Assembly (NCBI RefSeq): GCF_013248995.1
Contig: NZ_JABRPK010000003.1
Location: forward strand, 53,422 to 117,421
Length of the DNA: 64,000 bases
Origin: Frigoribacterium sp. VKM Ac-2836
Lineage (GTDB): Bacteria > Actinomycetota > Actinomycetes > Actinomycetales > Microbacteriaceae
Direction: 5' to 3'
Part shown: one piece after another, positions 41,550 to 52,525 of the stretch
How the letters are laid out: each line of letters begins with the position of its first letter
Numbering within the stretch: the stretch's first letter is position 1
Position numbers and translations under genes: made by a program
The notes under the pieces: model-generated
Databases searched by the model: none
The model's input: only the letters and a program-made list of their open reading frames with translations
What the model was told of the DNA's origin: nothing

Positions 41550-43001
41550 ATGAAACGTACGTTTTCGATTGACGCGACCTCGAGGCCCCGGATCGACGAC
41601 GGCGTCGCGCTCGTCGCGGTCGGCACGGTGCTGATCGCCGTCACCTACGGCCTCGTCCGGCTCGCCTACGGGTTGTACCTCCCCGAGATGCAGGCCGACC
41701 TCGGCTTCGACGCGGGCGTCGCCGGGGTCATCTCGTCGGGAGGGTCGCTGGCCTACGTCGTCGGCGCCGTGGTGGGGTTCGCCGCGGCCGGCCACCACCC
41801 GCGCGGGCTCGTCGCCGCGGCGGGTGCCACCGCCGGGATCGGTTCCGCGGGCATGGCGTTCGCACCGGAAGCCACCTCGTTCGCGTTCGCGGCCGTGCTG
41901 GGGTCGGCCGGAGCCGGACTCGCGTCACCCGCACTGGTGCAGCTCGTGCAGCGCGGTCTCGAGCCCGCACGGCAGCCCGGTGCCCAGACGATCGTCAACG
42001 CGGGCACCGGCCCGGGCCTGGTCGTGGCGGGGCTCCTGGCCGTCGCACTGTTGCCCGAATGGCGCATCGCCTGGCTGGTGGCCGCCGGTGGCGCCGTCGT
42101 GGCGGCGGGGGCCGTCCTCGTGTTCGACCGCCGCGCCTCCTTCGCCCGGTCCCTCGGCCCGGCCCGCCGTGACGAGGCGCACGCCGCCCGTGCCCTGGCA
42201 GGCCCCGACGCCGCGCCCGCAGGCCCCGATGCCGAGCCTGCAGGCGTCGACGCCGCGCCCGCAGGCCCCGACGCCGGGCCCACGCCGGTGGGTCCCGCGG
42301 GCCTGCTGCCGCCGCGGTCGTGGTTCGTCGCGCACCGCCGCGTGCTGATCGCGGCACTCCTCGCCGGCGGCGCCTCGGCCGGTGTCTGGAACTACGGGCG
42401 CACGCTGCTGGCCGACGCGGGCGTGTCCGCCGGGGTGTCGGTCTGGGCCTGGGTCTGCCTCGGTGCGGGAGGCGCGGCCGTCATCGTCACCGCGCGACCG
42501 CTGGCGCGGCTGGCCCCCGGAACGGTCTGGACCCTGACGTCGGCCGTGATGGCGGTGGGCACGGCCGCCGTCGCGAACCTGCCGGCCGCCGTGCCCGTGG
42601 CGCTCGTCGCCTGCGCGGCGTTCGGCTGGGCCTACACGGCGGCGACGGGTGCCCTGATCGCGTGGACCACCGAGATCGACGCGGTTCGAGCCCCGAGCGG
42701 GACGGCGCTGCTCTTCGTCCTGCTCGTGCTGGGCCAGGCGGTGGGGGCCACCCTCCTGGGGCTGATCGTCCGGACCGACGGGCACGGCGCGGCCCTGACC
42801 GTGGCCGCGCTCGCCGCCCTCCTCGCGGCGGGCCTCGGTCGCCTGAGGCCCCGGGGAACGGCCCGGGTCCCGGCTCACGCCCAGGGGTCTCGACGACTTC
42901 CCGAGGTGTCGACACGCAGCGCGGGAATGCAGCGTGCAACGGCCGGGTTGCCTCACGAGCGCCCCCGCCCGAGGGCGCCTCACCGTTCGGAAGGACCACC
43001 C
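41550..43001 (+). CDS. MFS transporter (no stop before the downstream reductase)
   Basis: About 430 residues with 11-12 predicted membrane helices, preceded by the leaderless-type -10 TAGGCT. The first half runs from VALVAVGTVLIAVTYGLVRLAYGLYLPEMQADL; the second half begins with RVLIAALLAGGASAGVWNYGRTLLA. Between halves is a cytoplasmic linker of four 7-residue repeats, AGPDAAP-like. After the last helix (ALTVAALAALLAAGLGRL) there is no in-frame stop; ~55 Arg/Pro-rich residues lead straight into the old-yellow-enzyme domain. Possible readings: a lost stop codon, a frameshift (an out-of-frame TGA lies at 42843), or a genuine fusion. The coordinate given ends where the separate reductase start is proposed. 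Probable role: efflux controlled by the divergent TetR. Confidence 0.75.
42200..42285 (+). repeat. Four 21-bp tandem repeats in the MFS central loop
   Basis: Four consecutive units near GCAGGCCCCGACGCCGCGCCC encode AGPDAAP, AGPDAEP, AGVDAAP and AGPDAGP, between transmembrane helices 6 and 7. Confidence 0.85.
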
Positions 43002-44087
43002 TTGGACCTCTTCTCTCCCGCCACCTTCGGCCAGCTCGAGCTGCCCAACCGCGTCGTCATGGCGCCCCTCACCCGTCTGCGCTCCGGTGACGACGGCGTC
43101 CCGGGTGACGTCGTGGTGGAGCACTACCGCCAGCGCGCCTCCTTCGGTCTGATCACGACCGAGGGCACCTGGCCCTCGCAGGAGTCCAAGGCCTACGACG
43201 GCCAGCCCGGTATCGTCACCGACGAGCAGGTCGCCGGCTGGAAGCGCGTCGCCGACGCCGTCCACGCCGAGGGCGGCACCATCGTGATGCAGGTCATGCA
43301 CGGCGGCCGCGTCTCGCACACGGACATCACCCGCACCGACCGCATCGTCGCCCCCAGCGCCGTCGCCATCGACGGTCAGGTGCACACCGCCGCCGGCAAG
43401 GTCGACTTCCCCGTGCCGCACGCCCTCACCACCGACGAGGTGCGCCAGGTCACGGCCGACATCGTCACCGCGTCGAAGCGCGCCGTGCTCGAGGCCGGGC
43501 TCGACGGCGTCGAGATCCACAGCGCCAACGGCTACCTGCTGCACGAGTTCCTCTCGCCCGTCTCGAACGTCCGCACCGACCAGTACGGCGGAACGCCCGA
43601 GAACCGTGCCCGTCTCGCGATCGAGACCGCGACCGCCGTGGCCGAGGCGATCGGTGCCGGCCGCGTCGGCATCCGTCTGTCGCCCATGCACAACATCCAG
43701 GACGTCGTCGAGACCGACGTCGCCGACGTGACGGCCGTCTATCGCGCGCTCGTCGAGGGCCTGGCCCCGCTCGGCCTCGCGTACCTGAGCGTGCTGCAGG
43801 CCGACCTGCGCGGCGAGCTCGTGCAGGACCTCCGCACGCGCTTCGGTGGCTCCTTCATCGCCAACAGCGGCTTCGGTCAGATCACGACGCGCGACGAGGC
43901 GATCGCCGAGGTCGCGGACGGCCAGGCCGACGCCGTGGCCGTTGGCCGGTTCGCCATCGCCAACCCCGACCTGGTCGAGCGCTGGCAGGGTGACCACGAG
44001 GTCAACGAACCGAACCCCGCCACCTTCTACGCGGACGGCGCCGAGGGCTACACCGACTACCCGACGCTGCAGCACGCCGACCGCTAG
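43002..44087 (+). CDS. Old-yellow-enzyme-type alkene reductase
   Basis: 361 residues from a proposed TTG start. The start is supported by GGAAGGA six bases upstream and by MDLFSPATFGQLELPNRVVMAPLTRLR, the normal N-terminus of the family. FMN barrel motifs follow: LITTEGTWPS, QVMHGGRVSH, the paired catalytic residues in GVEIHSANGYLLHEFLSPVSNVRTDQYGG, and ADAVAVGRFAIANPDLVERW. Role: NAD(P)H-dependent reduction of activated C=C bonds or nitro-esters. The frame upstream is open into the MFS gene. It is probably co-transcribed with it under TetR control, a common pairing for electrophile detoxification. Confidence 0.88.
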   Translation: MDLFSPATFGQLELPNRVVMAPLTRLRSGDDGVPGDVVVEHYRQRASFGLITTEGTWPSQESKAYDGQPGIVTDEQVAGWKRVADAVHAEGGTIVMQVMHGGRVSHTDITRTDRIVAPSAVAIDGQVHTAAGKVDFPVPHALTTDEVRQVTADIVTASKRAVLEAGLDGVEIHSANGYLLHEFLSPVSNVRTDQYGGTPENRARLAIETATAVAEAIGAGRVGIRLSPMHNIQDVVETDVADVTAVYRALVEGLAPLGLAYLSVLQADLRGELVQDLRTRFGGSFIANSGFGQITTRDEAIAEVADGQADAVAVGRFAIANPDLVERWQGDHEVNEPNPATFYADGAEGYTDYPTLQHADR

Positions 44088-44103
44088 TCGGTAGCCTGCG
44101 CCG

Positions 44104-44165
44104 CGAACCCCGTTCCGTGCGACGAACCACAGTCCATCGTGGTTCACCGCACGGAACGGGGTTCG
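44104..44165. terminator. Nested palindrome after the alkene reductase gene
   Basis: CGAACCCCGTTCCGTGCG (44104-44121) pairs perfectly with its complement at 44148-44165, enclosing a second stem GAACCAC/GTGGTTC. It shares GAACCCCGTT with the palindrome at 1573. It lies 17 bp after the stop. Confidence 0.65.
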
Positions 44166-44251
44166 TCGTCATGGGGCGGGTCCGCGTGGCATCCGTCGCT
44201 CGACCGAGCCGAGGAGGCGCGGGTCGCGTCACCCGCGCCGCGCGCCAGGCG

Positions 44252-44257
44252 TAGACA
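44252..44257 (+). promoter_or_regulatory. -10 box of HhH protein gene
   Basis: TAGACA followed by 7 nt and ATG at 44265. An AGGA lies within the gap, so translation initiation could be of either type. Confidence 0.4.
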
Positions 44258-44264
44258 GGACGGC

Positions 44265-44699
44265 ATGAGCGACGTGAAGCACCCGTCCGACCTCGGGATC
44301 GACGTGAGCGAGGGCTCGCCGCAACAGCTGTACCGCTGGCTTCTCGCGAGCGTGCTGTTCGGCCGGCCCGTGCAGCAGGGCGTCGCCGCCGAGACCTACC
44401 GGGTGCTGATCGACCACGGGCTGACCAGCCCTGCCCGCTTCGACGAGCTCGACCACGAGGGGCTGCGGCACCTGCTCGACGAGGCCGGCTACGCGCGAAT
44501 CGACCACGTGATGAGCGACGAACTGCACGAGGTCATGGGCCGTGTCGACGCCGACTGGGGGTCGGTGAACCACCTCGTGCGGTCGTCCGCCGACCGGGCC
44601 GAGTTGACCGGTCGCCTCACCGACCTCAAGGGTGTCGGCCCGAAGACCGCCGAGATCTTCACGCGCGAGCTGCCCGACGGGCTCTACGGCACCGCCTGA
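44265..44699 (+). CDS. Small helix-hairpin-helix protein (endonuclease III-like fold, uncharacterised)
   Basis: 144 residues. The C-terminal LTDLKGVGPKTAEIFTREL is a helix-hairpin-helix; the N-terminal part (YRWLLASVLFGRPVQQGVAAETYRVLIDHGLTSPARFDELDHEGLRHLLDEAGYARID) matches the helical layout of HhH-GPD DNA glycosylases. The catalytic Lys/Asp loop region and an Fe-S cluster are missing, so this is not a complete glycosylase. It may be a DNA-binding relative. No partner gene is evident. Confidence 0.7.
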   Translation: MSDVKHPSDLGIDVSEGSPQQLYRWLLASVLFGRPVQQGVAAETYRVLIDHGLTSPARFDELDHEGLRHLLDEAGYARIDHVMSDELHEVMGRVDADWGSVNHLVRSSADRAELTGRLTDLKGVGPKTAEIFTRELPDGLYGTA

Positions 44700-44830
44700 T
44701 CACGGTGTCCTCCGCCCGGGGGCGGGGCACCCGTAGACTCGAGACGATCTCGGGGGCGCGACCCGCGCCTCCTCGGGTGTGATCGGTGCGACCGCACCGA
44801 CAGTCCGCGCGATCGCGCAGAGGGGGCCTC

Positions 44831-45457
44831 GTGACGCTCGTCGACAAGCTGTTCCGTCAGGACGAGTGGCGCACCGTCCCCAACGCGATCTCGGCGGCCC
44901 GTCTGCTGCTGCTGCCGGTGTTCCTGGTGCTGATCGTGGGGCAGCACTACTGGTCGGCGATGGTCGTCATCGCGGTCGTCTTCGTCACCGACTTCCTCGA
45001 CGGGTTCATCGCTCGCCGGACGAACACCACCTCCGAGCTCGGCCGGTGGCTCGACCCCGTGGCCGACCGCATCACCGTGATCGTCGTCGTCATCGCGTTC
45101 GTCGCCGGTGGTCTCGTGCCCTGGCCGGTTCTGCCGTTGCTGCTCGTGCCCGATCTGCTGCTGAGCGCCTACGCGCTCTTCGTGCTGGCCGGAGCGTCGT
45201 TCCCGGTGACGTGGGTCGGCAAGATCCGGACGGCGCTGATCTTCGTCGGGCTGCTGCTCGTGCTGGTCGCGGCGGCCGTCGTGGACCAGGTCGGCGGGTC
45301 GGCAGGCGCCGCGTCGTCCTCGCTCGGCGACGCCGGTGCCGTGACCCGCACGATCGGTCTCGTGGTGCTCTGGGTCGGCCTCGTCGGCCACTGGGTCGCC
45401 GCGGCGCTCTACGCCGCGGCGCTCGTCCGGACGCGACGGGCCCGCCGCTCAGCCTGA
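44831..45457 (+). CDS. CDP-alcohol phosphatidyltransferase (PgsA/cardiolipin synthase-like)
   Basis: 208 residues from GTG with AGGGGG upstream; the frame continues upstream without a better start. The family signature D-x2-D-G-x2-A-R-x8-G-x3-D-x3-D is complete in DFLDGFIARRTNTTSELGRWLDPVADR. About six membrane helices. Role: transfer of a phosphatidyl group from CDP-diacylglycerol to an alcohol acceptor (glycerol-3-phosphate, inositol phosphate or phosphatidylglycerol); the acceptor is not resolvable. A decamer lies just upstream (44763-44772). Confidence 0.9.
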   Translation: MTLVDKLFRQDEWRTVPNAISAARLLLLPVFLVLIVGQHYWSAMVVIAVVFVTDFLDGFIARRTNTTSELGRWLDPVADRITVIVVVIAFVAGGLVPWPVLPLLLVPDLLLSAYALFVLAGASFPVTWVGKIRTALIFVGLLLVLVAAAVVDQVGGSAGAASSSLGDAGAVTRTIGLVVLWVGLVGHWVAAALYAAALVRTRRARRSA

Positions 45458-45546
45458 GTCGGCCCCGCGCCGCCCGGCCCTGCGCTGTCGCCCCGCCCGG
45501 CTGCACGCCGTCGCCCCGCCCTGCTGTGCGCCGTCGCCCGGCTCGG

Positions 45547-45768
45547 GTGTGCAATTCGCGACAACTGGGGCCGCCGAGGACGCTTTCGCGGTCGATCGAG
45601 CGGCGTGTCGAGCAGCGCTGGTCGGGTTCGGCACGCCGGGAGGCGCGGTGCCGGTCGGGTTCGGCACGCGGGGAGGCGCGGTGCCGGTCGGGTTCGGCAC
45701 GCGGGGAGGCGCGGTGCCGGTCGGGTTCGGCACACGGGGAGGCGCGGTGCCGGTCGGGATTTGCGCAC
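45547..45768 (+). repeat. Composite repeat with four 33-bp tandem units
   Basis: Begins with GTGTGCAATTCGCGAC (45547-45562), then GAGCGGCGTG, then four 33-bp units from 45621 to 45752. Each unit is GTCGGGTTCGGCACGC followed by a 17-bp half containing GGAGGCGCGG (exact copies at 45639, 45672, 45705 and 45738). It closes with GTCGGGATTTGCGCAC (45753-45768), an inverted, degenerate form of the opening element. It occupies the gap before the SDR gene; no protein is supported. Confidence 0.9.
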
Positions 45769-45795
45769 CCGGGAGGCTGCCACCGGCCCCGGGCG

Positions 45796-45801
45796 TAGCG
45801 T
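45796..45801 (+). promoter_or_regulatory. Leaderless -10 box of SDR gene
   Basis: TAGCGT, 7-nt gap, ATG at 45809, no ribosome binding site. The same hexamer and gap occur at 39819. Confidence 0.5.
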
Positions 45802-45808
45802 CGACAAC

Positions 45809-46807
45809 ATGACTCGCATCACCACCCCCTTCACCGCCGCCACCACCGCTGACGAGGTCGTCGAGGGCCTCGACCTGACCGGCAAGCGCATCGTCGTGAC
45901 CGGTGCCGCGTCCGGGATCGGCATCGAGACCGCCCGCTCGCTCGTCGCCGCCGGGGCCGACGTGACCCTGGCCGTGCGCCGCGCGGAGCAGGGTGAGCAG
46001 GCCGTCGCCGACATCCGCGCCGGCACGGCCACGAGCCGCGCGAGCGATGCCGGATCCGGCACCGCCGCCGGCCCGGGCAGCGTCCGCGCCGCGATCCTCG
46101 ACCTCGAGAAGCGTGACACCCTGCAGGCCTTCGCCGACGCGTGGCAGGGCCCGCTCGACGTGTTGATCGACAACGCCGGCATCATGGCCACGCCCGAGAC
46201 CCGCACCCCCGAGGGGTGGGAGCTCCAGTTCAGCAACAACCACCTCGGTCACTTCGCCCTCGCGACGGCGCTCCGCGACGCCCTGGTCGAGGGCGCGCAG
46301 GCCTCGGGCACGCCGTCGCGCCTCGTGTCGCTCAGCTCGACCGGGCACCACTTCTCGCCCGTCGTGTTCGACGACGTGATGTTCGAGCGTCGCGAGTACG
46401 ACCCGTGGTCGGCCTATGGCCAGTCCAAGACGGCGAACTCGCTCTTCGCGGTCGGCGTCACGCAGCGGTGGGCCGACGACGGCGTGCTGGCGAACGCCGT
46501 GCACCCGGGTGGCATCCTGACGCCGCTGCAGCGCCACCTGCCGCAGCAGGAGATGATCGACCGCGGCTGGATCGACGAGGACGGCACCCCCAACCCGGCC
46601 TTCAAATCCACGCAGCAGGGGGCCGCGACATCGGTGTTCGTCGCCGTCCACCCGCTCGTCGAGGGGCTCGGCGCCCGCTACTTCGAGGACGTCGCCGAGG
46701 CCGAGCCGTTCCGCGCCGATGCCCGTGGGCGCGGGGTCAAGGACTACGCCCTCGATCCCGAGCAGTCCGACCGCCTGTGGGCGCTCAGCGAGCAGCTGCT
46801 CGCCTGA
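45809..46807 (+). CDS. Short-chain dehydrogenase/reductase
   Basis: 332 residues. Rossmann motif VVTGAASGIGIETAR, then LAVRRAEQG (Arg after beta2, NADP preference), LIDNAGIMA, the catalytic Ser in SLSSTGHHFS, and YGQSK with the catalytic Tyr and Lys; HPGGILTPLQRHL follows. The larger size and the GHHFSPV sequence place it in the retinol-dehydrogenase-like/WWOX-type SDR subgroup. Substrate unknown. A decamer-pair hairpin follows the stop. Confidence 0.9.
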   Translation: MTRITTPFTAATTADEVVEGLDLTGKRIVVTGAASGIGIETARSLVAAGADVTLAVRRAEQGEQAVADIRAGTATSRASDAGSGTAAGPGSVRAAILDLEKRDTLQAFADAWQGPLDVLIDNAGIMATPETRTPEGWELQFSNNHLGHFALATALRDALVEGAQASGTPSRLVSLSSTGHHFSPVVFDDVMFERREYDPWSAYGQSKTANSLFAVGVTQRWADDGVLANAVHPGGILTPLQRHLPQQEMIDRGWIDEDGTPNPAFKSTQQGAATSVFVAVHPLVEGLGARYFEDVAEAEPFRADARGRGVKDYALDPEQSDRLWALSEQLLA

Positions 46808-46815
46808 CCGGGGAC

Positions 46816-46860
46816 GCAGGAGGCGCGAGCCGGGTCGCGTACCCGCCCCGCGCCTCCTGC
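46816..46860 (+). terminator. Decamer-pair hairpin after SDR gene
   Basis: GCAGGAGGCGCG (46816-46827) pairs perfectly with CGCGCCTCCTGC (46849-46860); CGGGT/ACCCG pairs inside. It starts 9 bp after the stop. Confidence 0.65.
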
Positions 46861-46908
46861 TCGTCGCCCCCTCCGCCCCGCGCCCCTGCCGCCGCTCGGC
46901 CGCATGAG

Positions 46909-46968
46909 GCACCACCGATCGGACGTCGAACCACGAAAGTGCGTGGTTCGAGCTTCGATCGGTGGTGC
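46909..46968. terminator. 60-bp palindrome between convergent genes
   Basis: GCACCACCGATCGGACGTCG and the right arm ending CGATCGGTGGTGC pair with few mismatches around CCACGAAAGTGCGTGG. It lies between the SDR gene and the 3' end of the LacI gene, and is followed by a short GCGCAGCC tandem repeat (46973-47000). Confidence 0.6.
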
Positions 46969-47002
46969 GACGTGCAGCCGCGCAGCCGCGCAGCCGCGCA
47001 GC

Positions 47003-48034
47003 TCAGGCGTCGAGGGGTCTGGCCGCGCAGCCGCAGGACGGGCCGGTGAGCAACGCGGGGACGAACGAGGAGTGGCGTGGGGGCCCGCCCTCGCGGGGGG
47101 TGACCAGGCGGAGGACGGCTTCGTCGGCCATCCGTTCGACCGGCTGACGGACGGTCGAGAGCTGGGGGGTGGCGAAGTCGGCGGCATCCGTGCCGTCGAA
47201 GCAGACCACGGCGACGTCGTCGGGCACCCGGAGGCCGAGTTCGTCCAGGGCGCGGAGGGCACCGAGGGCCTGCAGGTCGGAGCTGGCGAACAGTGCCGAC
47301 GGGGGGCGGGGGCCGGCGAAGAGCCTCGTCGCAGCGTCGTAACCGCCCCGCCGGGTGAAGGAGGTGCGCACGAGGGGGCCGTCGATCAGCCCGCCCGCCC
47401 GGGTGGCGTCGAGCCAGCCCTGCTCTCGGGCCTCGACGCCCTCGCCGGAGTCGCCGATGATCAGGGCGACGCGGTCGTGGCCGTGTCCGATGAGGTGCTC
47501 GACCGCGGCCCTCGCCCCGGCGCGGGCGTCCACGCCCACCGTGTCGACACCCTCGCGGCCCTCGAACGTGTTGAGCAGCACGGCAGGCACCGCGAGCGTC
47601 GTGAGGTCGACGACCGCCGACCCGTTCTGGACGGTGCTGAGCATGATGCCGTCGACCTGCCGCGCCACGAGCGATTGGATCAGATGCCGCTCGAGGCGCG
47701 GGTCGCTCTCGCTGTTGACGAGCAACACCGCGTACCCGAGCCGGGCGGCGGTCTGTTCGACGGCGACGGCGAGCTCGGCGAACAACGGGTTGCCGATCTC
47801 GGGCACGACCAGCCCGAGCATGCGGGTCGAGCCGGTGCGCAGGGCGCGGGCGCTGGCGTTGGGGCGGTACCCCAGGACGCGGATCGCCTCGCGCACCCGC
47901 GTCGCGGTGGCCTCGGCGACCGGCCGGGGGCCGGCGTTGACGACGTAGCTGACGACGGCCGTCGAGACGCCGGCGTACCGGGCGACGTCGGACCGGGTGA
48001 CCTGGCCGTGTGGAGGGGGTGCCGACGACGTCAT
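47003..48034 (-). CDS. LacI family transcriptional regulator
   Basis: 343 residues. DNA-binding domain TRSDVARYAGVSTAVVSYVVNAGPRPVAEATATRVREAIRVLGYRPNASARALRTG with the hinge helix, followed by a periplasmic-binding-protein-like effector domain (MLGLVVPEIGNPLFAELAVAVE to STVRQPVERMADEAVLRLV). ATG with GGGAGG 8 nt upstream. It lies 52 bp downstream of an oxidoreductase gene on the same strand, so it may regulate that gene and be co-transcribed with it; the effector is probably a sugar. Confidence 0.9.
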   Translation of the reverse strand: MTSSAPPPHGQVTRSDVARYAGVSTAVVSYVVNAGPRPVAEATATRVREAIRVLGYRPNASARALRTGSTRMLGLVVPEIGNPLFAELAVAVEQTAARLGYAVLLVNSESDPRLERHLIQSLVARQVDGIMLSTVQNGSAVVDLTTLAVPAVLLNTFEGREGVDTVGVDARAGARAAVEHLIGHGHDRVALIIGDSGEGVEAREQGWLDATRAGGLIDGPLVRTSFTRRGGYDAATRLFAGPRPPSALFASSDLQALGALRALDELGLRVPDDVAVVCFDGTDAADFATPQLSTVRQPVERMADEAVLRLVTPREGGPPRHSSFVPALLTGPSCGCAARPLDA

Positions 48035-48086
48035 GCGTGTCGCCTCCCCGTGCCCGGCCCCGTCAGGACGGCCGACGCCGCGTCGG

Positions 48087-49337
48087 TCAGTGGGAGCCCG
48101 TCGCCATCGTAGCCGTGGCCCCGGACGTCCCCGGCGTCGGCAGCTCGGCCGGGGCGTCCCCGAAGTCGGGGACCCTCAGGCGCTCGCCTCCCTGCAGGGC
48201 CGAGCGGTGCGCCACGATGCCGGGCAGCGTGTAGCGGGCCGCGACCCACGCGTTGACCGGGGGGAGGGTGCCGTCGACGACGGCCCGGACGAAGTCGTCC
48301 ACCAAGAAGTGGTGGCTGCCCTCGTGGCCGCTCGGCATGCCGTGGTAGACCTCGGGCAGACGGTCGACGTCGTGCACGGGTGCGTGTCCCGAGACGAAGG
48401 CCTCGCGCAGCTCGGGGGCGACGTGGGCCAACGAGGGGTCGTCGAGGGGCATGCTGGGCAGCGTCGTGAGGTCGGCGGTGACGTCGGTCACGTCCACCTT
48501 GTCCTGCCAGAGGCTGATCGTGGCGAGCTGCTCGAAGCTGGCCTCGGTGCCGAAGTACCGGAAACGGGACTCACGGATCTGCGACGGGTACCCGACGCGA
48601 CGCATCTCGTTGATGCGCATCACGCCGCCGTCGTCGAGCTCGAACAAGGCGCTGGCGTTCGAGAAGTCGTTGTCGAACTGGCTGACCTCGCGATCGAAGA
48701 CGCCGTCGCCGCGGTCGTCGCGGACGCCGATGCAGCTGACGCTGACCGCGTGCCCCGGGATCGCGCCGAGGACTCCGCCGATCGAGTGCGTCGGGTAGTG
48801 CATCGGGGGGTAGCTCGCCGTCTTCTTCCAGTCGGCGCCGCCGCTGTACTGGTAGGCCGCGTAGAAGCCCAGGTCCATGTCGTGGACGTAGTCGCCCTCG
48901 GCGTAGAAGACGCGGCCGAAGGCGCCCTCGTCGACCTTCTTGCGGGCGAAGACGGTCGCCGGGTTGTAGTAGCTGGTCTCGCCCATCATGTAGGTGAGGC
49001 CGGTCTCGCGGACGGCGTCGATGATCGCGGCGATCTCGTCCTCCGCGATCGCCATCGGCACGGCCGAGTAGACGTGCTTGCCGGCGCGGAGGGCCTGCAC
49101 GACGAGGGGGCCGTGCGTCCAGCGCTGCGTGAAGAGCGCGACCGCGTCGACGTCGGTCTCGAGCAGCGCCTCGAACGAGTCGACGGCACCGTCGAGTCCC
49201 TCACGGTCGACGAGCTCGTCTGCCCGTTCGCGCAGCAGGTCGGTGACGATGATCCGGTCGACGTCGGGGTGGACCTTGAAGAGGGTGGCGAACTGTCCGG
49301 CGAATTGTCCGGCGCCGACGATCCCGAGGGAAACCAT
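48087..49337 (-). CDS. Gfo/Idh/MocA family oxidoreductase
   Basis: 416 residues from ATG 49337 with AAAGG upstream (an in-frame GTG/ATG further out lacks a ribosome binding site). N-terminal Rossmann fold VSLGIVGAGQFAGQFATLF, the VDRIIVTDLLRERADE strand, and AVALFTQRWTHGPLVVQALRAGKHVYSAVPMA, where the usual catalytic EKP is replaced by AVPM. The C-terminal domain carries YYNPATVFARKKVDEGAFGRVFYAEGDYVHDM and MHYPTHSIGGVLG. Role: NAD(P)-dependent oxidation/reduction of a sugar or inositol derivative. The changed EKP motif makes classical dehydrogenase chemistry less certain. It is upstream of the LacI gene. Confidence 0.87.
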   Translation of the reverse strand: MVSLGIVGAGQFAGQFATLFKVHPDVDRIIVTDLLRERADELVDREGLDGAVDSFEALLETDVDAVALFTQRWTHGPLVVQALRAGKHVYSAVPMAIAEDEIAAIIDAVRETGLTYMMGETSYYNPATVFARKKVDEGAFGRVFYAEGDYVHDMDLGFYAAYQYSGGADWKKTASYPPMHYPTHSIGGVLGAIPGHAVSVSCIGVRDDRGDGVFDREVSQFDNDFSNASALFELDDGGVMRINEMRRVGYPSQIRESRFRYFGTEASFEQLATISLWQDKVDVTDVTADLTTLPSMPLDDPSLAHVAPELREAFVSGHAPVHDVDRLPEVYHGMPSGHEGSHHFLVDDFVRAVVDGTLPPVNAWVAARYTLPGIVAHRSALQGGERLRVPDFGDAPAELPTPGTSGATATMATGSH

Positions 49338-49432
49338 GGGTGGCCTTTCGATGGTGAGCAACACTGCTCGGTGGGTGCGGATCGCGCGCCTCCCCGACCG
49401 TGATCGGCATCATCGGCGACGCTGTGCATCGG

Positions 49433-49462
49433 AGTCTGGCACGAAGGGTCTACTCGTGACAA
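49433..49462 (-). promoter_or_regulatory. Candidate promoter of oxidoreductase gene
   Basis: On the minus strand TTGTCA (49457-49462), 18-bp spacer, CAGACT (49433-49438), leaving a ~90-nt leader before the ATG at 49337. Confidence 0.35.
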
Positions 49463-49584
49463 CAGTGCCGAGTGGCCCCCAAGTGCCCCTTACGGATGGC
49501 ACCAGCCTGCTGGCTCCCGTAAGCGAGCTACACGCGTAGACTTCCGCCCGGCCCGGCCTGCGCCCCGGCTTGCGGCACGGGCGC

Positions 49585-49646
49585 CGAACCACCGATGGAG
49601 CATCGCACCACGGACTCGCGTGGTTCGATGCTCCATCGGTGGTTCG
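49585..49646. terminator. Long palindrome after PEP carboxylase gene
   Basis: CGAACCACCGATGGAGCATC plus one base forms a perfect 21-bp outer stem with 49626-49646, around CACCACG/CGTGGT. It lies 45 bp beyond the ppc stop on the minus strand. Confidence 0.65.
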
Positions 49647-49690
49647 ACCCGGAGAGGCCGGGGAGGCGGGCCGAAGCGACCCGCCCGGGC

Positions 49691-52405
<2,715 letters not shown>

Positions 52406-52525
52406 CGCACCATCTTGGACGACCCGGGCGATGTATGACGCCACGATGTGGTCATGCCGCCACGTTTTCTCGTGGCGTGGTGCCCAGATCGTGGCGTCGT
52501 GACCCCCGACGGGGCCCGACCCGGC

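Larger units (their letters stand above)
49338..49690. other. Intergenic region upstream of the oxidoreductase
   Basis: Contains no supported gene. It holds a candidate minus-strand promoter (49433-49462), a hairpin at 49489-49523 (CTTACGG outer stem, CCAGC/GCTGG inner stem), and a long palindrome at 49585-49646. Confidence 0.6.

Noticed and set aside
45621-45752. CRISPR-like array of 33-bp units
   Set aside because: Units are directly abutted with no unique spacers, no leader and no cas genes; it is a tandem repeat.
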